From Paenibacillus sp. CF384 (GTDB lineage Bacteria > Bacillota > Bacilli > Paenibacillales > Paenibacillaceae), in the NCBI RefSeq assembly GCF_900106745.1, contig NZ_FNNV01000011.1, positions 124,001-188,000 on the forward strand: a stretch of 64,000 bases of DNA, read 5' to 3'. Positions 1-9,348 of this stretch are shown one piece after another (positions within the stretch are counted from its first letter, which is position 1; each line of letters starts with the position of its first letter). Below the pieces are notes generated by a model. That model saw only the letters and a list, made by a program, of their open reading frames with translations. It did no database searches and was not told the DNA's origin. A program made the position numbers and the translations under genes.

Positions 1-1
1 G

Positions 2-358
2 CCAGCCGGCATGACGTTTAATAATCTGACGTTGACGAGCGATAATCAACTGGTTGACGTAGCTACAGGCCAAAGCGCCGGTCAACTGCTCATCTCCGTG
101 GTCGATAATCCGAATAACCTTGTTCGTGAAGGTGACGGCAAATTCAAGCTTGGCGATGAGAATGTAGGCGTTCGGACGATGGCTGCGAACGATCGGATCG
201 AGTTGAAGCAAGGTTACGTGGAGCGCTCGAATGTGGATCCGGCGCAGTCGATGGTCGACTTGATGTCGGCGGCACGTGCTTATGAAGCGAATCAGAAGGT
301 TATTCAATTTTATGATAAAAGCTTAGATAAAGCGGTAAATGAGATTGGCAGAGTATAA
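2..358 (+). CDS. flhO: Flagellar rod/hook-basal-body protein (FlhO/FlgF-like), 5' truncated by window edge
   Basis: This is the C-terminal 118 codons of a flagellar basal-body rod/hook protein; the frame is open to the window edge, so the gene begins outside. The end of the protein shows the FlgF/FlgG C-terminal signature: a turn with QGYVERSNVDPAQSMVDL, then ARAYEANQKVI and a final amphipathic helix. In the family this helix pairs with the N-terminal helix to form the coiled core of the rod, outside the membrane. The stop codon lies 47 bases before the next rod-protein gene, which fits the flhO-flhP pair of Bacillus and Paenibacillus. The flhO rather than flhP assignment rests on this order only, since the diagnostic N-terminus is missing. 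The family assignment is solid. Confidence 0.85.
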   Translation, partial: PAGMTFNNLTLTSDNQLVDVATGQSAGQLLISVVDNPNNLVREGDGKFKLGDENVGVRTMAANDRIELKQGYVERSNVDPAQSMVDLMSAARAYEANQKVIQFYDKSLDKAVNEIGRV

Positions 359-405
359 CCGCTCACAAGCAATGCTTGACGATGCAGGCAGAGGAGGCTA
401 CTAAA

Positions 406-1227
406 TTGAACGGTTCGATGATTAATGCGATGGTGTCCATGAACGGGCTGCAGCAGAAGCTGGACTTGCTCGCCGACAATATTGCCAATGTGAATACAGT
501 CGGCTATAAACGCAAGACCGGCACATTTGAAGATTTGCTGACTACGCTTAAGAAGCAGCCGGAAGTGTTTGATCAACCGGGACGTCTGACTCCACTTGGT
601 TTCAACCAAGGCTGGGGCTCGCGTCTGACGATGATTCAACCGGACTTCTCCCAAGGACCGATTCAGCAAACGGACCAGCCTCTTGATGTAGCAATCGAAG
701 GCAATGCATTGTTCGAGGTAACGGTTAATGCCGAAGGCGATCTTGGTTATACACGCGGCGGCTCATTCCAGACAACGTTTACGCGAGATGGCGTCAATAT
801 CTTGACAACCAAAGAAGGATACCCGATATCGTCTGTTAACGGCGATCCGATTGAGATTCCGGCAGAGATGAAAGAAGTCAGAATCGATCCGAACGGAAGC
901 ATCGTCGGTACGCTGCCATCCGGTGAGATTGTGCAGATGGGGCAGCTGAAGCTGGTACAAGTGGACAAGCCTTCTCTCTTGTCGCAGGTAGCGGATAACT
1001 TATTCGCGATTGCGGATGGATTCCAGGTAAATGATGTCATGCATAACGTTACGGCGAGCGCCGAGTCTAAGATCGCAATAAAACAAGGTTTTCTGGAGCA
1101 ATCTAATGTCGTCTTGTCCGACGAGATGACGGAATTGATTAGCGTGCAAAGAGCTTATCAGCTCAGCTCAAGGGCATTATCTTCCAGCGATACGATGCTG
1201 GGCCTTGCAAACAATTTGCGCGCCTAG
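406..1227 (+). CDS. flhP: Flagellar hook-basal body protein FlhP (FlgG family)
   Basis: A protein of about 273 residues that builds the distal rod of the flagellar basal body. Near the N-terminus it has the family signature LADNIANVNTVGYKR, and at the C-terminus a second conserved segment, IKQGFLEQSNVVLSDEMTEL, followed by RAYQLSSRAL. Both ends are heptad-rich helices, as in the rod/hook/HAP family, and the middle is the beta-rich FlgE/F/G-like domain. I chose the TTG start at 406 because GAGGAGG (391-397) sits eight bases upstream; an upstream in-frame TTG at 376 has no ribosome binding site. It follows the flhO end closely and probably shares its transcript. Recognition is by family motifs, and the choice of flhP over flgG is by context. 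Confidence 0.9.
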   Translation: MNGSMINAMVSMNGLQQKLDLLADNIANVNTVGYKRKTGTFEDLLTTLKKQPEVFDQPGRLTPLGFNQGWGSRLTMIQPDFSQGPIQQTDQPLDVAIEGNALFEVTVNAEGDLGYTRGGSFQTTFTRDGVNILTTKEGYPISSVNGDPIEIPAEMKEVRIDPNGSIVGTLPSGEIVQMGQLKLVQVDKPSLLSQVADNLFAIADGFQVNDVMHNVTASAESKIAIKQGFLEQSNVVLSDEMTELISVQRAYQLSSRALSSSDTMLGLANNLRA

Positions 1228-1238
1228 GAAATGAGTGA

Positions 1239-1595
1239 ATGCGTATGGATGCAAAGAAAGAAACAGCGGCGGGTTTAGATGGAGTTTCTCAATTGGAACG
1301 TTCCAGTCTGATGAATCCTGCGCCTGCGGGCGAGAGGCAGCGTCAGAACGGTGCGATGCAATCTGAGCGTGATATGGAAGCCGCTAAAGGCCAATCATCA
1401 ACGCGCAAGAAACGCAATCCGGCACTTCGGGCTTTATTATGGACGCTTCGCAAGAGCATCGTTCCCATTCTGTGCATTGCAGCCGTACTCGGCGGCATGT
1501 ACATGGGGTATTCGATCATTGGCAAGCGGCCCGGAGACGAAGTGTTCGATATTGCCACTTGGAAGCACATGTATGACCTAGTGTTCGCTGATTAA
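1239..1595 (+). CDS. Small EpuA-type membrane protein (often mislabelled RNA polymerase beta subunit)
   Basis: A 118-residue protein with a charged, low-complexity cytoplasmic N-terminus (residues 1-58), one membrane segment (about 63-83, rich in Ile/Leu/Val/Ala/Gly) and a short conserved tail: GYSIIGKRPGDEVFDIATW then a His and DLV. This tail is the mark of the EpuA family (PF11772), which databases frequently mislabel as DNA-directed RNA polymerase subunit beta. Nothing in it resembles RNA polymerase. It begins 11 bases after flhP, ends just before a strong terminator, and is therefore the last gene of the rod-protein operon, as in related Firmicutes. Its function is not known. The start could be Met1 or Met3 (ATG at 1245); the ribosome binding site is weak for both. 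Confidence 0.75.
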   Translation: MRMDAKKETAAGLDGVSQLERSSLMNPAPAGERQRQNGAMQSERDMEAAKGQSSTRKKRNPALRALLWTLRKSIVPILCIAAVLGGMYMGYSIIGKRPGDEVFDIATWKHMYDLVFAD

Positions 1596-1600
1596 TAAGG

Positions 1601-1627
1601 AAGCCTGCTCATTCGAGCAGGCTTTTT
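1601..1627 (+). terminator. Rho-independent terminator after the rod-protein operon
   Basis: A perfect 10-bp stem (1601-1610 with 1615-1624), a 4-base loop and a T tract follow the EpuA-type gene by five bases. It closes the flhO-flhP-epuA-like operon. Confidence 0.9.
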
Positions 1628-1659
1628 GATTTCCGTTTCTATTCCATGCCGCATAAATA

Positions 1660-1720
1660 AGCACCTCCTCGAATATCATCGGACTACCGTAGTAGTTGCG
1701 ATGTGTTTCGAGGAGGTGCT
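1660..1720 (-). terminator. Long inverted repeat downstream of the Ig-repeat gene, possible minus-strand terminator
   Basis: Thirteen bases at 1660-1672 (AGCACCTCCTCGA) are exactly complementary to 1708-1720. The 35-base loop holds a smaller ACTAC/GTAGT palindrome. The element lies 13 bases beyond the stop codon of the minus-strand gene, and on that strand the right arm is followed by TATTT, a poor T tract. It may be a terminator or a 3'-end stabiliser. Each arm contains a Shine-Dalgarno or anti-Shine-Dalgarno core, which is unusual. Confidence 0.5.
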
Positions 1721-1733
1721 GTTGGTTTGCTTC

Positions 1734-3905
1734 TTATTTGACGATGACACGGATACTGATGGATTTGCCGTCAAAGGTTGCTCTCACCATTGTGCTTCCT
1801 TTGCCGACAGCTGTAATGACGCCGGCTTCGACCGTGGCTACTTTATTGTTGCCAACTGTCCATGCCGCGCTCTTCGTTACATCCGTGATACGGCCAACAT
1901 CGTATTCAGCCGTAACCTTAACCGTTTCTTTGCCTTCTGCAGCAAGTGTCAGGGATTTGGCTGACGAGGTCAGCTTCTTCACTTTAGCAACGACCGTAAT
2001 GGCAACCTCGATTGATTTGCCTTGATAAGTGCCTGTCAACTTACCTGTGCCCTCCGTCAATGCTTTCACCGTGCTTCCTTTAATAGAAGCAAGTGTTTCT
2101 GGGTTCATGGTCCAATTCATCTTGGAGGCCAGGGAAACCGATTTGCCGCTCTTATAAATACCTGTTACTTTCAGGCTCTTGGTACGGGAGATGTTCAGCG
2201 AAAGACTGCTTGCATCCACGAACAGCTTCGTAATTTCCTCTTCAATCGTGACACGAATGATGGTTGATTTGCCAAGATACGAAGCAGTAAGAGTAACACT
2301 CGAAGCTTGCAAGCCTCTCATATTCGGAGGCTTCACGAGCAAGTTGGCGGAGGAGCTCTTCCACGTAACTAGGCTCGTCACATCTTCTTCTTCGCCGTTC
2401 TCATACATGAGCGTAATAACCGGCAGCTTCACTTCCTTGCCAATGACAACGGAAGCGTTGGATTGGTCAGGTGTCAGCATAAGCGGCTTCTCGTGCACAA
2501 CAACAGTAATCGTGACTGTTTTGGATTGAATCGTACCTGTAAGAATGGCTGTACCAACCTTCTTCGCCGTCCACTTGCCATCTACTTTGTCCGCGATATC
2601 CTTGTCGCTGCTCGTCCAAGAAACAAGGTTAGTTACGTCAATCGTTTCTTCAGCTATCGATTCGGCTGAAACCTTAGGGAGAGCAATGCTATCGTTTACG
2701 AACGAGTCAACGGTTTCCGCAGCGGCTTTAAGGCTGCTGACAGTCGGATAAACCGTAACCGAAACCTGCTGGGACAGACCCAAGTAAGTCGCTTTAATAA
2801 TGGTTGTTCCAACGCCTTTAGGTGTAACAACACCGTCTTTAACGGTTGCCACAAACAAGTTGGAGGAGGACCAAGCTGCTTTGCTTGTCACGACCTCAGG
2901 TGTTCCTGTCCCTTTCATCACCGTTACGCTGAACGATACCGGACTATCCTGCATACTCAGATGCTGATCTTCCTTAGGGTTCAAGCGCATGGCTTCATAA
3001 GCAGGACGGACGACGACAGTAATGCTGCTCGATACGCCTAGATGCGTAGCCGTGATCGTAGTCGATCCGCTTCCAACAGGTGTAACGATACCTTTGGATA
3101 CAGTGGCAACGGCCGCATTGCTGGAAATCCATTGCGCCTTATCCGTAACGGTTGCGGAATCGTCATCTTCCGTTGTGACTACGGCCGTTAAGGATTGTGT
3201 GCTGTCGCCTACGTAGAATTCAAGCAGGTCGTCAGGTGAAAGGGTGAGCTTATCATAAGGAGAGGTTACGACTAGCTTTACCGTATCGCTTCTTCCTTTA
3301 TATTTGGCTGTGATGGTTGTTTCGCCGGCATTAATCAGTTTAATCTCGCCGTCTTCTACTGTGGCAACATTGGGGTTTGAACTCGTCCACGTTGCGGAGT
3401 CGGTAACGTTCTCGTTCGCGCTGCCGCTCTTGATCGCTGTGAGCGTATAGGAGATCGTATCGCCTAGATGTACATCTTCAGTAGCGCCTACATTTGTACC
3501 GTCATCCATAATCGTTACGCTGTCGTAGCGATAATTAACGGTTATAGGCAGCGTGATTTTGTAGCCCTTGTATGATGCGCTAACCGTTGCAGTGCCCTTC
3601 GCTAAACCTGTAACAACACCAGCGGACACTTTCAGAATCGCTGTATTGGAAGAGCTCCAAGTGGCATCTGTAGTCACGCTCTTAGCAGAAGTTGCACCTT
3701 GTATAGTGGCATTCACTTCAAGTGAAATGGACTCATCATCGATATAAAGCACGGCGGGTGACGGAGCGTTGTCGAATGCGATTCCCGTTACGACTTCTTC
3801 GGCGTAAGCGAGTCCTGCAAAGGAAGAGAAGCTCAAGGCAATGGCAAGCATCACCGTAAGCCAGGTGCGTTGCCACAGGGGTGCTGCGTTAATGTTCATG
3901 CGCAT
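1734..3905 (-). CDS. Secreted protein of eight bacterial Ig-like (Big_2/BID_2) repeats
   Basis: A 723-residue exported protein. Residues 1-36 form a Sec signal peptide: a polar start, the core WLTVMLAIALSFSSFAGLA and an AYA-type cleavage site. The rest is eight tandem modules of about 85 residues of the Big_2 type. Each has a (S/D)xxxW(S/T/K)SS(N/D) strand, then VATV..G.VT..G.G(T/S) and a T(I/V)xA.Y.G strand. Repeats 7 and 8 are more divergent (WTMNP, WTVGN). There is no SLH domain, sortase motif, catalytic domain or transmembrane anchor, so it is either released or held through other surface proteins. Such repeats normally serve as stalks or adhesive modules. It is monocistronic on the minus strand; GGAGG precedes the start by 12 bases. 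A specific role cannot be read from the sequence. Confidence 0.85.
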   Translation of the reverse strand: MRMNINAAPLWQRTWLTVMLAIALSFSSFAGLAYAEEVVTGIAFDNAPSPAVLYIDDESISLEVNATIQGATSAKSVTTDATWSSSNTAILKVSAGVVTGLAKGTATVSASYKGYKITLPITVNYRYDSVTIMDDGTNVGATEDVHLGDTISYTLTAIKSGSANENVTDSATWTSSNPNVATVEDGEIKLINAGETTITAKYKGRSDTVKLVVTSPYDKLTLSPDDLLEFYVGDSTQSLTAVVTTEDDDSATVTDKAQWISSNAAVATVSKGIVTPVGSGSTTITATHLGVSSSITVVVRPAYEAMRLNPKEDQHLSMQDSPVSFSVTVMKGTGTPEVVTSKAAWSSSNLFVATVKDGVVTPKGVGTTIIKATYLGLSQQVSVTVYPTVSSLKAAAETVDSFVNDSIALPKVSAESIAEETIDVTNLVSWTSSDKDIADKVDGKWTAKKVGTAILTGTIQSKTVTITVVVHEKPLMLTPDQSNASVVIGKEVKLPVITLMYENGEEEDVTSLVTWKSSSANLLVKPPNMRGLQASSVTLTASYLGKSTIIRVTIEEEITKLFVDASSLSLNISRTKSLKVTGIYKSGKSVSLASKMNWTMNPETLASIKGSTVKALTEGTGKLTGTYQGKSIEVAITVVAKVKKLTSSAKSLTLAAEGKETVKVTAEYDVGRITDVTKSAAWTVGNNKVATVEAGVITAVGKGSTMVRATFDGKSISIRVIVK

Positions 3906-4088
3906 GATTGTCTAAAACCTCCAAAGACTATAAATTTCCTATCCACTATAGTTAACGGCTTTAGAGGAAGGAAATTGAAGGTGTCAGATAGGTATTGCCA
4001 AATTTAGTTCGCAGGTCATGGGAATTTCCCGTTCCTAGAAACGGCAAGAATGGTGGGTTGCAGCTGGTCTTATGCATAGTTCGGACAG

Positions 4089-4117
4089 TTTTATTTTTTC
4101 CAGCGGAGAGGTATAAT
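4089..4117 (+). promoter_or_regulatory. Probable sigma-A promoter of pgsA (-10 TATAAT)
   Basis: A perfect TATAAT at 4112-4117 lies 55 bases before the pgsA start. The -35 position 17 bases upstream (4089-4094, TTTTAT) is a poor match, so only the -10 is convincing. The rest of the 267-base gap shows no gene. Confidence 0.4.
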
Positions 4118-4172
4118 GGGTTAGAAACTTTGAAGCATCTTTTCCGCCATAAAGGTAAGGGGGCGTAAACGT

Positions 4173-4754
4173 TTGAATCTTCCTAATTTGCTCACGATGC
4201 TTCGTTTTGCTTTAATCCCCGTTTACGTTGCCGTATTTGCATCGGACTCTTCGAATCATATGAAATGGGCTTTTCTGATTGTCGTCATCGCAGGGCTTAC
4301 GGATATTCTGGACGGGTATCTGGCGCGGAAATACGGCCAGGTGACTTCGGTGGGAGCGATGCTGGATCCGCTCGCGGATAAGATGATGATGATTACGGTC
4401 ATCTTGTCGCTGCTCATCACCGAACATATTCCGTGGAGCGCGGGAGCGGCTATATTTATCCGGGATGCGGGGATGATTATCGGATCGGCGTTTTTTCATT
4501 TTCGTGGGAAGAAGACGGTTCCTGCAAATTGGATGGGGAAGCTGACCACCATCCTGTATTACTTGGCCATCTTGTTTATCTTCTTTGAAATGCCTTTTGC
4601 CAAAGCTTATTTATGGGGTGTCATTGCGTTTTCGTTTATCACTTCGTTTATTTACATTTTCCTGTTCGTCGGCTTGAATAAGGACGAAGAGGAGCAGGGC
4701 AGTGCGGTGCAGAGCACAGGAGAGCAGACAGATAAAAAAGCTCCGCCCGCGTAA
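4173..4754 (+). CDS. pgsA: CDP-diacylglycerol--glycerol-3-phosphate 3-phosphatidyltransferase
   Basis: An integral membrane enzyme of 193 residues that makes phosphatidylglycerophosphate from CDP-diacylglycerol and glycerol-3-phosphate, the committed step to phosphatidylglycerol and cardiolipin. The CDP-alcohol phosphotransferase signature D-x2-DG-x2-AR-x8-G-x3-D-x3-D is complete, with D44, D47, G48, A51, R52, G61, D65 and D69. About five hydrophobic helices surround it, and the N-terminus MNLPNLLTMLR is typical of PgsA. The start is TTG at 4173, preceded by AAGGGGG. The acidic/polar C-terminal tail (from about residue 170, EEEQGSAVQS) is longer than in many homologues. Other CDP-alcohol transferases share the motif, but the length and N-terminus favour PgsA. 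Confidence 0.88.
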   Translation: MNLPNLLTMLRFALIPVYVAVFASDSSNHMKWAFLIVVIAGLTDILDGYLARKYGQVTSVGAMLDPLADKMMMITVILSLLITEHIPWSAGAAIFIRDAGMIIGSAFFHFRGKKTVPANWMGKLTTILYYLAILFIFFEMPFAKAYLWGVIAFSFITSFIYIFLFVGLNKDEEEQGSAVQSTGEQTDKKAPPA

Positions 4755-4913
4755 CGGTAAAAAGGAGATTGAATTCGCCTTGGCCGCGATGAACGGCATG
4801 CAGCGTTCAATCCCCCTTATCTTAACCCCACGACTGCAGTTTCGTGGTGGATGGCCTTATTTTGGCACAATACCTTGTAATTTATTACACCAACCTCGAA
4901 GGGAGCTTACATC

Positions 4914-5345
4914 ATGTTAGATATCAGACAAATCCAAGAAATTATTCCGCATCGCCCGCCGTTTCTGCTCGTTGACCGCATCATTGAGCTGGAGGAAGGT
5001 AAACGTGCTGTCGGCATCAAGAATGTGACGATGAATGAACCGTTCTTCACGGGACATTTTCCTCAATATCCGGTTATGCCGGGTGTGCTTATAGTAGAAG
5101 CGTTGGCGCAAGTCGGCTGTGTGGCTATTCTTAAAGTAGAGGCAAACCGCGGTAAAATCGGCTTCTTCGCCGGCATCGACAACTGTCGTTTCCGTGGACA
5201 AGTGGTTCCGGGCGATACCCTTACATTAGAAGTGGAAATTACAAGAATGAAGGGCATGATCGGCAAAGGACAGGCTGTGGCCAAAGTAGGCGATAAAGTC
5301 GTAGCCGAAGGCGAGATTATGTTTGCACTGAAGGATCCTGAATAA
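4914..5345 (+). CDS. fabZ: 3-hydroxyacyl-[acyl-carrier-protein] dehydratase FabZ
   Basis: A 143-residue hot-dog-fold dehydratase of type II fatty acid synthesis, which removes water from 3-hydroxyacyl-ACP to give trans-2-enoyl-ACP. It has the FabZ opening [21 protein letters not shown] and the active-site helix segment [14 protein letters not shown], in which His48 and the following Glu62 (VEALAQ) are the catalytic pair. The length equals the family's usual 140-145 residues. A clear ribosome binding site (GAAGGGAG) precedes the ATG. It stands alone between pgsA and the phosphohexomutase gene rather than in a fab cluster, which is common for fabZ in Firmicutes. The 159-base gap upstream holds a small hairpin (4828-4847) and no gene. 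Confidence 0.96.
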   Translation: MLDIRQIQEIIPHRPPFLLVDRIIELEEGKRAVGIKNVTMNEPFFTGHFPQYPVMPGVLIVEALAQVGCVAILKVEANRGKIGFFAGIDNCRFRGQVVPGDTLTLEVEITRMKGMIGKGQAVAKVGDKVVAEGEIMFALKDPE

Positions 5346-5417
5346 ACCCGGCAGTATCGGGTTAATAAAGACAGGAACTTGAGCTTGCTACATATATAAA
5401 AAACGGATGGAGAGAGG

Positions 5418-7124
5418 ATGCTGGAGATGAACCATTCTGCTGTAGAACGATACGAGGCTTGGCTGAGCGATCCGATGATTGACGCTGCTACGAAACAGGA
5501 GCTTGCCGCGCTGAGAGGCAACGAGAAAGAAATCGAAGATCGTTTCTACCGTGAGCTTGAGTTCGGAACAGGCGGACTGCGCGGTGTTATGGGTGCAGGA
5601 ACAAACCGATTGAACAGCTATACGGTCGGCAAAGCGACACAAGGGCTGGCGAACTGGGTACTTACGAAGAGCAGCACCCCTTCTGTCGTGATCGCTTACG
5701 ATTCGCGCAACAACTCACCGGAGTTTGCGCTTGATGCTGCACTTGTCCTGGCTGCGAATGGCGTGAAGGCTCATGTATTCAAAGCCCTTCGTCCAACCCC
5801 TCAGCTGTCCTATGCCGTTCGTGCGCTTGGCGCAACAAGCGGAGTTGTCATTACTGCAAGTCACAATCCACCTGAATATAACGGCTACAAGGCTTACGGC
5901 TCCGATGGCTGCCAGCTTGTACCGCAAGATGCGGCTGAAGTTATTGGTGCGATCCAGCAGGTAACCGGCTTCGATCAAGTCCGCCGTATGAGCCGTGAGG
6001 ATGCGGAAGCGAAAGGCTTGCTGCACTGGCTGGGCGATGCGGAAGACCGCGATTATATTACAACTGTCGCAGCAGAGAGCTTGAACAGCAAGCTGCTTGT
6101 GGACGGGCTTGGCGAGGCGCTGACGGTCGTTTATACACCGCTTCATGGTGCCGGCAACATGCCTGTACGCGAGGTGCTGAAGCAAGCAGGCCTTACGAAT
6201 GTGCATATCGTTCCCGAGCAAGAGCAGCCTGACGGCTACTTCAGCACGGTGAAATCACCGAATCCGGAGGAGCGGGAGGCATTCAATCTCGCGATTAAGC
6301 TCGGTCAAGAGGTAGGCGCGGACATTATTATCGGAACGGATCCGGATTGCGATCGGATGGGTGCGGTTGTTCGTAATAATGAAGGTGAATTTGTTGTGCT
6401 GACGGGTAACCAGTCCGGCGCGATTATGGTCAATTATTTGCTCGGCACACTGAAGGAACGCGGCGAAATGCCTGCTAACGGCGTCGTTGTGAAGACGATT
6501 GTGACGAGTGAAATGGGTGCTGATATTGCTGCTTCCTACGGAGCGGAAGTCGTCAATACGTTGACCGGCTTCAAATATATCGGCGAGAAAATGACGCAAT
6601 ATGAGAAGAGCGGAGATCGTACCTTCCTATTCGGTTATGAGGAAAGCTACGGTTATTTGGCGGGCACTTATGCGCGTGATAAAGATGCGGTTATCGCTTC
6701 CATGCTAATTTGCGAAGCAGCTGCTTATTATAAGAGCAAAGGCAAAACGCTATACGATGTACTTGTTGAATTGTATGCGCAGTTCGGGAACTACTTAGAG
6801 CATCTGGAATCCCGCACGCTTAAAGGCGTTGACGGCGTTGCCCAAATCGGCGCGATCATGGAAGATTGGCGCAGCAATCCGCCGGCTGAGATCGGCGGCG
6901 TAGCTGTTGCTCAAATGCTTGATTATTTGCCGGGACTGGACGGCTTGCCTCCGGAGAACGTGCTTAAATTTTTACTTGCTGACGGCTCGTGGTTCTGCCT
7001 GCGTCCTTCAGGCACGGAGCCGAAGATTAAGGTGTATTTTGCTGTACGCGGCAGCTCGCAAGGCGAAGCAAAGGCAGCGATTCAGCGCCTGACGCAAGCC
7101 GTGATGGAGCGCGTGGACAACTAG
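5418..7124 (+). CDS. pgcA: Phosphoglucomutase/phosphomannomutase (PgcA type)
   Basis: A cytosolic alpha-D-phosphohexomutase of 568 residues that interconverts hexose 6- and 1-phosphates, supplying glucose-1-phosphate for UDP-glucose and surface polymers. The four-domain layout is complete: substrate entry FGTGGLRG near residue 50; catalytic phosphoserine in TASHNPP (Ser148); metal loop GTDPDCDRMG with Asp308, Asp310 and Asp312; sugar-binding GYEESYGYLAG near residue 405; and phosphate-binding RPSGTEPKIKVYF near the C-terminus. The length fits the Bacillus PgcA (YhxB) subgroup rather than the 450-residue GlmM subgroup. It is not obviously the PgmL-type phosphoglucosamine mutase that the nonulosonic acid operon at the right end would need. 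Confidence 0.92.
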   Translation: MLEMNHSAVERYEAWLSDPMIDAATKQELAALRGNEKEIEDRFYRELEFGTGGLRGVMGAGTNRLNSYTVGKATQGLANWVLTKSSTPSVVIAYDSRNNSPEFALDAALVLAANGVKAHVFKALRPTPQLSYAVRALGATSGVVITASHNPPEYNGYKAYGSDGCQLVPQDAAEVIGAIQQVTGFDQVRRMSREDAEAKGLLHWLGDAEDRDYITTVAAESLNSKLLVDGLGEALTVVYTPLHGAGNMPVREVLKQAGLTNVHIVPEQEQPDGYFSTVKSPNPEEREAFNLAIKLGQEVGADIIIGTDPDCDRMGAVVRNNEGEFVVLTGNQSGAIMVNYLLGTLKERGEMPANGVVVKTIVTSEMGADIAASYGAEVVNTLTGFKYIGEKMTQYEKSGDRTFLFGYEESYGYLAGTYARDKDAVIASMLICEAAAYYKSKGKTLYDVLVELYAQFGNYLEHLESRTLKGVDGVAQIGAIMEDWRSNPPAEIGGVAVAQMLDYLPGLDGLPPENVLKFLLADGSWFCLRPSGTEPKIKVYFAVRGSSQGEAKAAIQRLTQAVMERVDN

Positions 7125-7224
7125 ATCGGAATAGGCTGGACCTTCCGTACGTGAGAATCCTACGGAAACACAGACAGATAATCGTAGCGATAATTCCTAC
7201 GGAGAATGTTAAGGAGTGGAAGAT

Positions 7225-9348
7225 GTGCAAACTGGTTGGCAGCAATGGAATCGCAAAGCAACGTTTGTCCTTTGTGTATTGACGATATTAGGCTTGATCG
7301 CGGCACTGCCTATCGGCGCTACGCGCTGGAAAATGGAGCAGACCTCCGATAAGGTTCAAATGGTGTTCGATTACCGCGATTTGGTTCAAATCGCAGCCTA
7401 TCAATCCCATCCGAAGCAATTCGTGAAGGATGAGCTTGTGAAGATGCATTCGGCAGGCATTACGGCGATGGCGGTATTCGAGTCTTCGCTGCAGGAGCTG
7501 AGCTGGGCCGGCCGCTTGTCGCTCTATAATTCAACGAGCGCAAGCGAGCTTCAAGGCAAAACGGCGACAGCAGACGAGAATTATACGTATGTGCTGTTCT
7601 CGAGTGCTAAGGATGAAGAAGCTCTTCGTCCGGTATTGGAATCGACGTATAAGCAATGGGGCATTACAACTTCCTCGTGGAGCTATCAAGGCCACGGTGG
7701 CCTGATTCTGGAAACGCCGCTCGAGAATGCGATCTTGAAGCCGATGGTTCCGGATCCGATCGCACTCGGGGAGATTCATGATGCAGGCTTTACGATCGTG
7801 CCTCGTTTGTCCGACCGCGTGCCGTTTGATGCCGCTTCGGTAGATGCGATGCTTGGCGGTTTCGAGCAGCTGGGCGTTTCGCGCATTCTGTTTGAAGGCG
7901 ATGCCGTCAAAGGCTTCACCGACAATGCCGAGCTGAAGAGCTTGAACCAATTCGCGGAGCTGCTGAATAAGCATAACATCGGCATTGCGACAATAGAGAA
8001 CTCGAAGCCTCAGAAGGGCATGAGTACGCTCGGTTATTTGACTCATTATAATGTAGTAAGACTTTATTCGCTTTCCGATAATGACTCGGCTTCGATGAAG
8101 CCGGAGGAAATTGCGGATCGCTTCCAGCTTGCCGCGAAAGACCGCAGTATTCGCATGTTCTACTTAAACGGTGCGCCTTCGAGCAATCCGGTGAAGTCGA
8201 TGATTACCGATCCGCTTCAAAATTTGTATGATGCCATGCAAGACAAGAACGGTGTACTGGCCAAAATGGACAAGCTGGGTTTTGCCGTTGGCAGCCCGCA
8301 GCCGTTCGAATACGAATCGCCGTCATGGCATAAACCGCTTAAAGGTGTAGTGGTGCTTGGCGCAATTGCCTTCATTACCCTGCTGATCAGCGCATTTATC
8401 CCAGGCGTAGCGATTCCGGTGTTTGTGCTTGGCGTTATCGGCAGCGCGGGTTTGTACGTGCTATCGAAGTCGATTCTTGAACAAGGGCTTGCGCTTGGCG
8501 CGGCTATCAGTGCGCCTACGCTGGCCATGATCTGGGCAATCCGCCGCGTTCGGACGCATACCGTCGGTAATCGCAGACCGATCGGCGGTGCGGCGGATGC
8601 TACCGCGACTCGTGTTGCAGGCGGAGGCGATCAGCAGGTACGCTGGTTCTTCCCGGGGATTAGCGCAGGACGCCGTTTATTGATGGCGATTACGATCTTC
8701 GCTGCAACCTCTGTTATCTCGATCAGCGGGATTCCTTTTATCGTGGGCCTCTTGAACAATATTACGTACAAGCTTGTACTGGAGCAGTTCCGGGGCGTAA
8801 GCCTGCTGCATCTGGCTCCTATCGCGCTCGTTGCGCTGTACTTGCTGCTCTATACGGGCGAATCTGTGATCGGCAATTTGCGCAAGCTGCTCAGCATGCA
8901 AATTACCGTTCTCTGGGTTGGCGTCGCCGGCGTGCTCGGTGTGATGGCCCTTTATTATCTGTCTCGTACCGGTAATGCAGGACAAGCTTCCTCGCTGGAG
9001 CTCACGTTCCGCAATGTGCTGGAGTCGACCTTTGGCGTTCGTCCGCGGACAAAAGAGTTTCTGCTCTCGCATCCGCTCTTCTTCTTCGGCATCTTCGTTG
9101 CGCTTCGATATCGCGCGGCGTGGGTATTGTTTATAGTAGGATCGATTGGTCAGTTGTCTATGGTGGACACATTTGCGCATATTCATACTCCGCTTCCGAT
9201 TTCCATCATCCGTGATTTGCTTGGTCTTGTACTGGGCGCGTTGATTGGACTTGTGATCATCGGCGTGTGGCAGATTGGGGAAGGGGTATGGAAACGATGG
9301 GCACCGCGAATCGCACAACTGAAACAGGGCTACAAGTCCGGCGTGTAG
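7225..9348 (+). CDS. DUF5693 family polytopic membrane protein upstream of csaB
   Basis: A protein of about 707 residues with one N-terminal membrane segment (about 12-32), a large extracytoplasmic domain (about 35-370) and a C-terminal block of roughly ten hydrophobic helices. It belongs to DUF5693 (PF18949), whose members typically sit next to csaB in Paenibacillaceae. The extracytoplasmic part alternates alpha/beta segments and looks TIM-barrel-like, but no catalytic motif is recognised. I chose GTG at 7225 because AAGGAG (7211-7216) ends eight bases before it, whereas an in-frame GTG at 7216 overlaps that site. The 3' end overlaps csaB by about 60 bases, so the two are translationally coupled. 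A role in export or assembly of the pyruvylated secondary cell-wall polymer is inference from the neighbour. Confidence 0.8.
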   Translation: MQTGWQQWNRKATFVLCVLTILGLIAALPIGATRWKMEQTSDKVQMVFDYRDLVQIAAYQSHPKQFVKDELVKMHSAGITAMAVFESSLQELSWAGRLSLYNSTSASELQGKTATADENYTYVLFSSAKDEEALRPVLESTYKQWGITTSSWSYQGHGGLILETPLENAILKPMVPDPIALGEIHDAGFTIVPRLSDRVPFDAASVDAMLGGFEQLGVSRILFEGDAVKGFTDNAELKSLNQFAELLNKHNIGIATIENSKPQKGMSTLGYLTHYNVVRLYSLSDNDSASMKPEEIADRFQLAAKDRSIRMFYLNGAPSSNPVKSMITDPLQNLYDAMQDKNGVLAKMDKLGFAVGSPQPFEYESPSWHKPLKGVVVLGAIAFITLLISAFIPGVAIPVFVLGVIGSAGLYVLSKSILEQGLALGAAISAPTLAMIWAIRRVRTHTVGNRRPIGGAADATATRVAGGGDQQVRWFFPGISAGRRLLMAITIFAATSVISISGIPFIVGLLNNITYKLVLEQFRGVSLLHLAPIALVALYLLLYTGESVIGNLRKLLSMQITVLWVGVAGVLGVMALYYLSRTGNAGQASSLELTFRNVLESTFGVRPRTKEFLLSHPLFFFGIFVALRYRAAWVLFIVGSIGQLSMVDTFAHIHTPLPISIIRDLLGLVLGALIGLVIIGVWQIGEGVWKRWAPRIAQLKQGYKSGV

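Noticed and set aside
1239..1595. RNA polymerase beta subunit annotation for the small membrane protein
   Set aside because: The protein has 118 residues, one membrane segment and no polymerase motif; the label is a known database carry-over for EpuA-family proteins.
4850..4913. FapR operator before fabZ
   Set aside because: The sequence around 4869-4885 (AATACCTTGTAATTTATT) resembles the FapR site only in part and lacks the palindromic second half.
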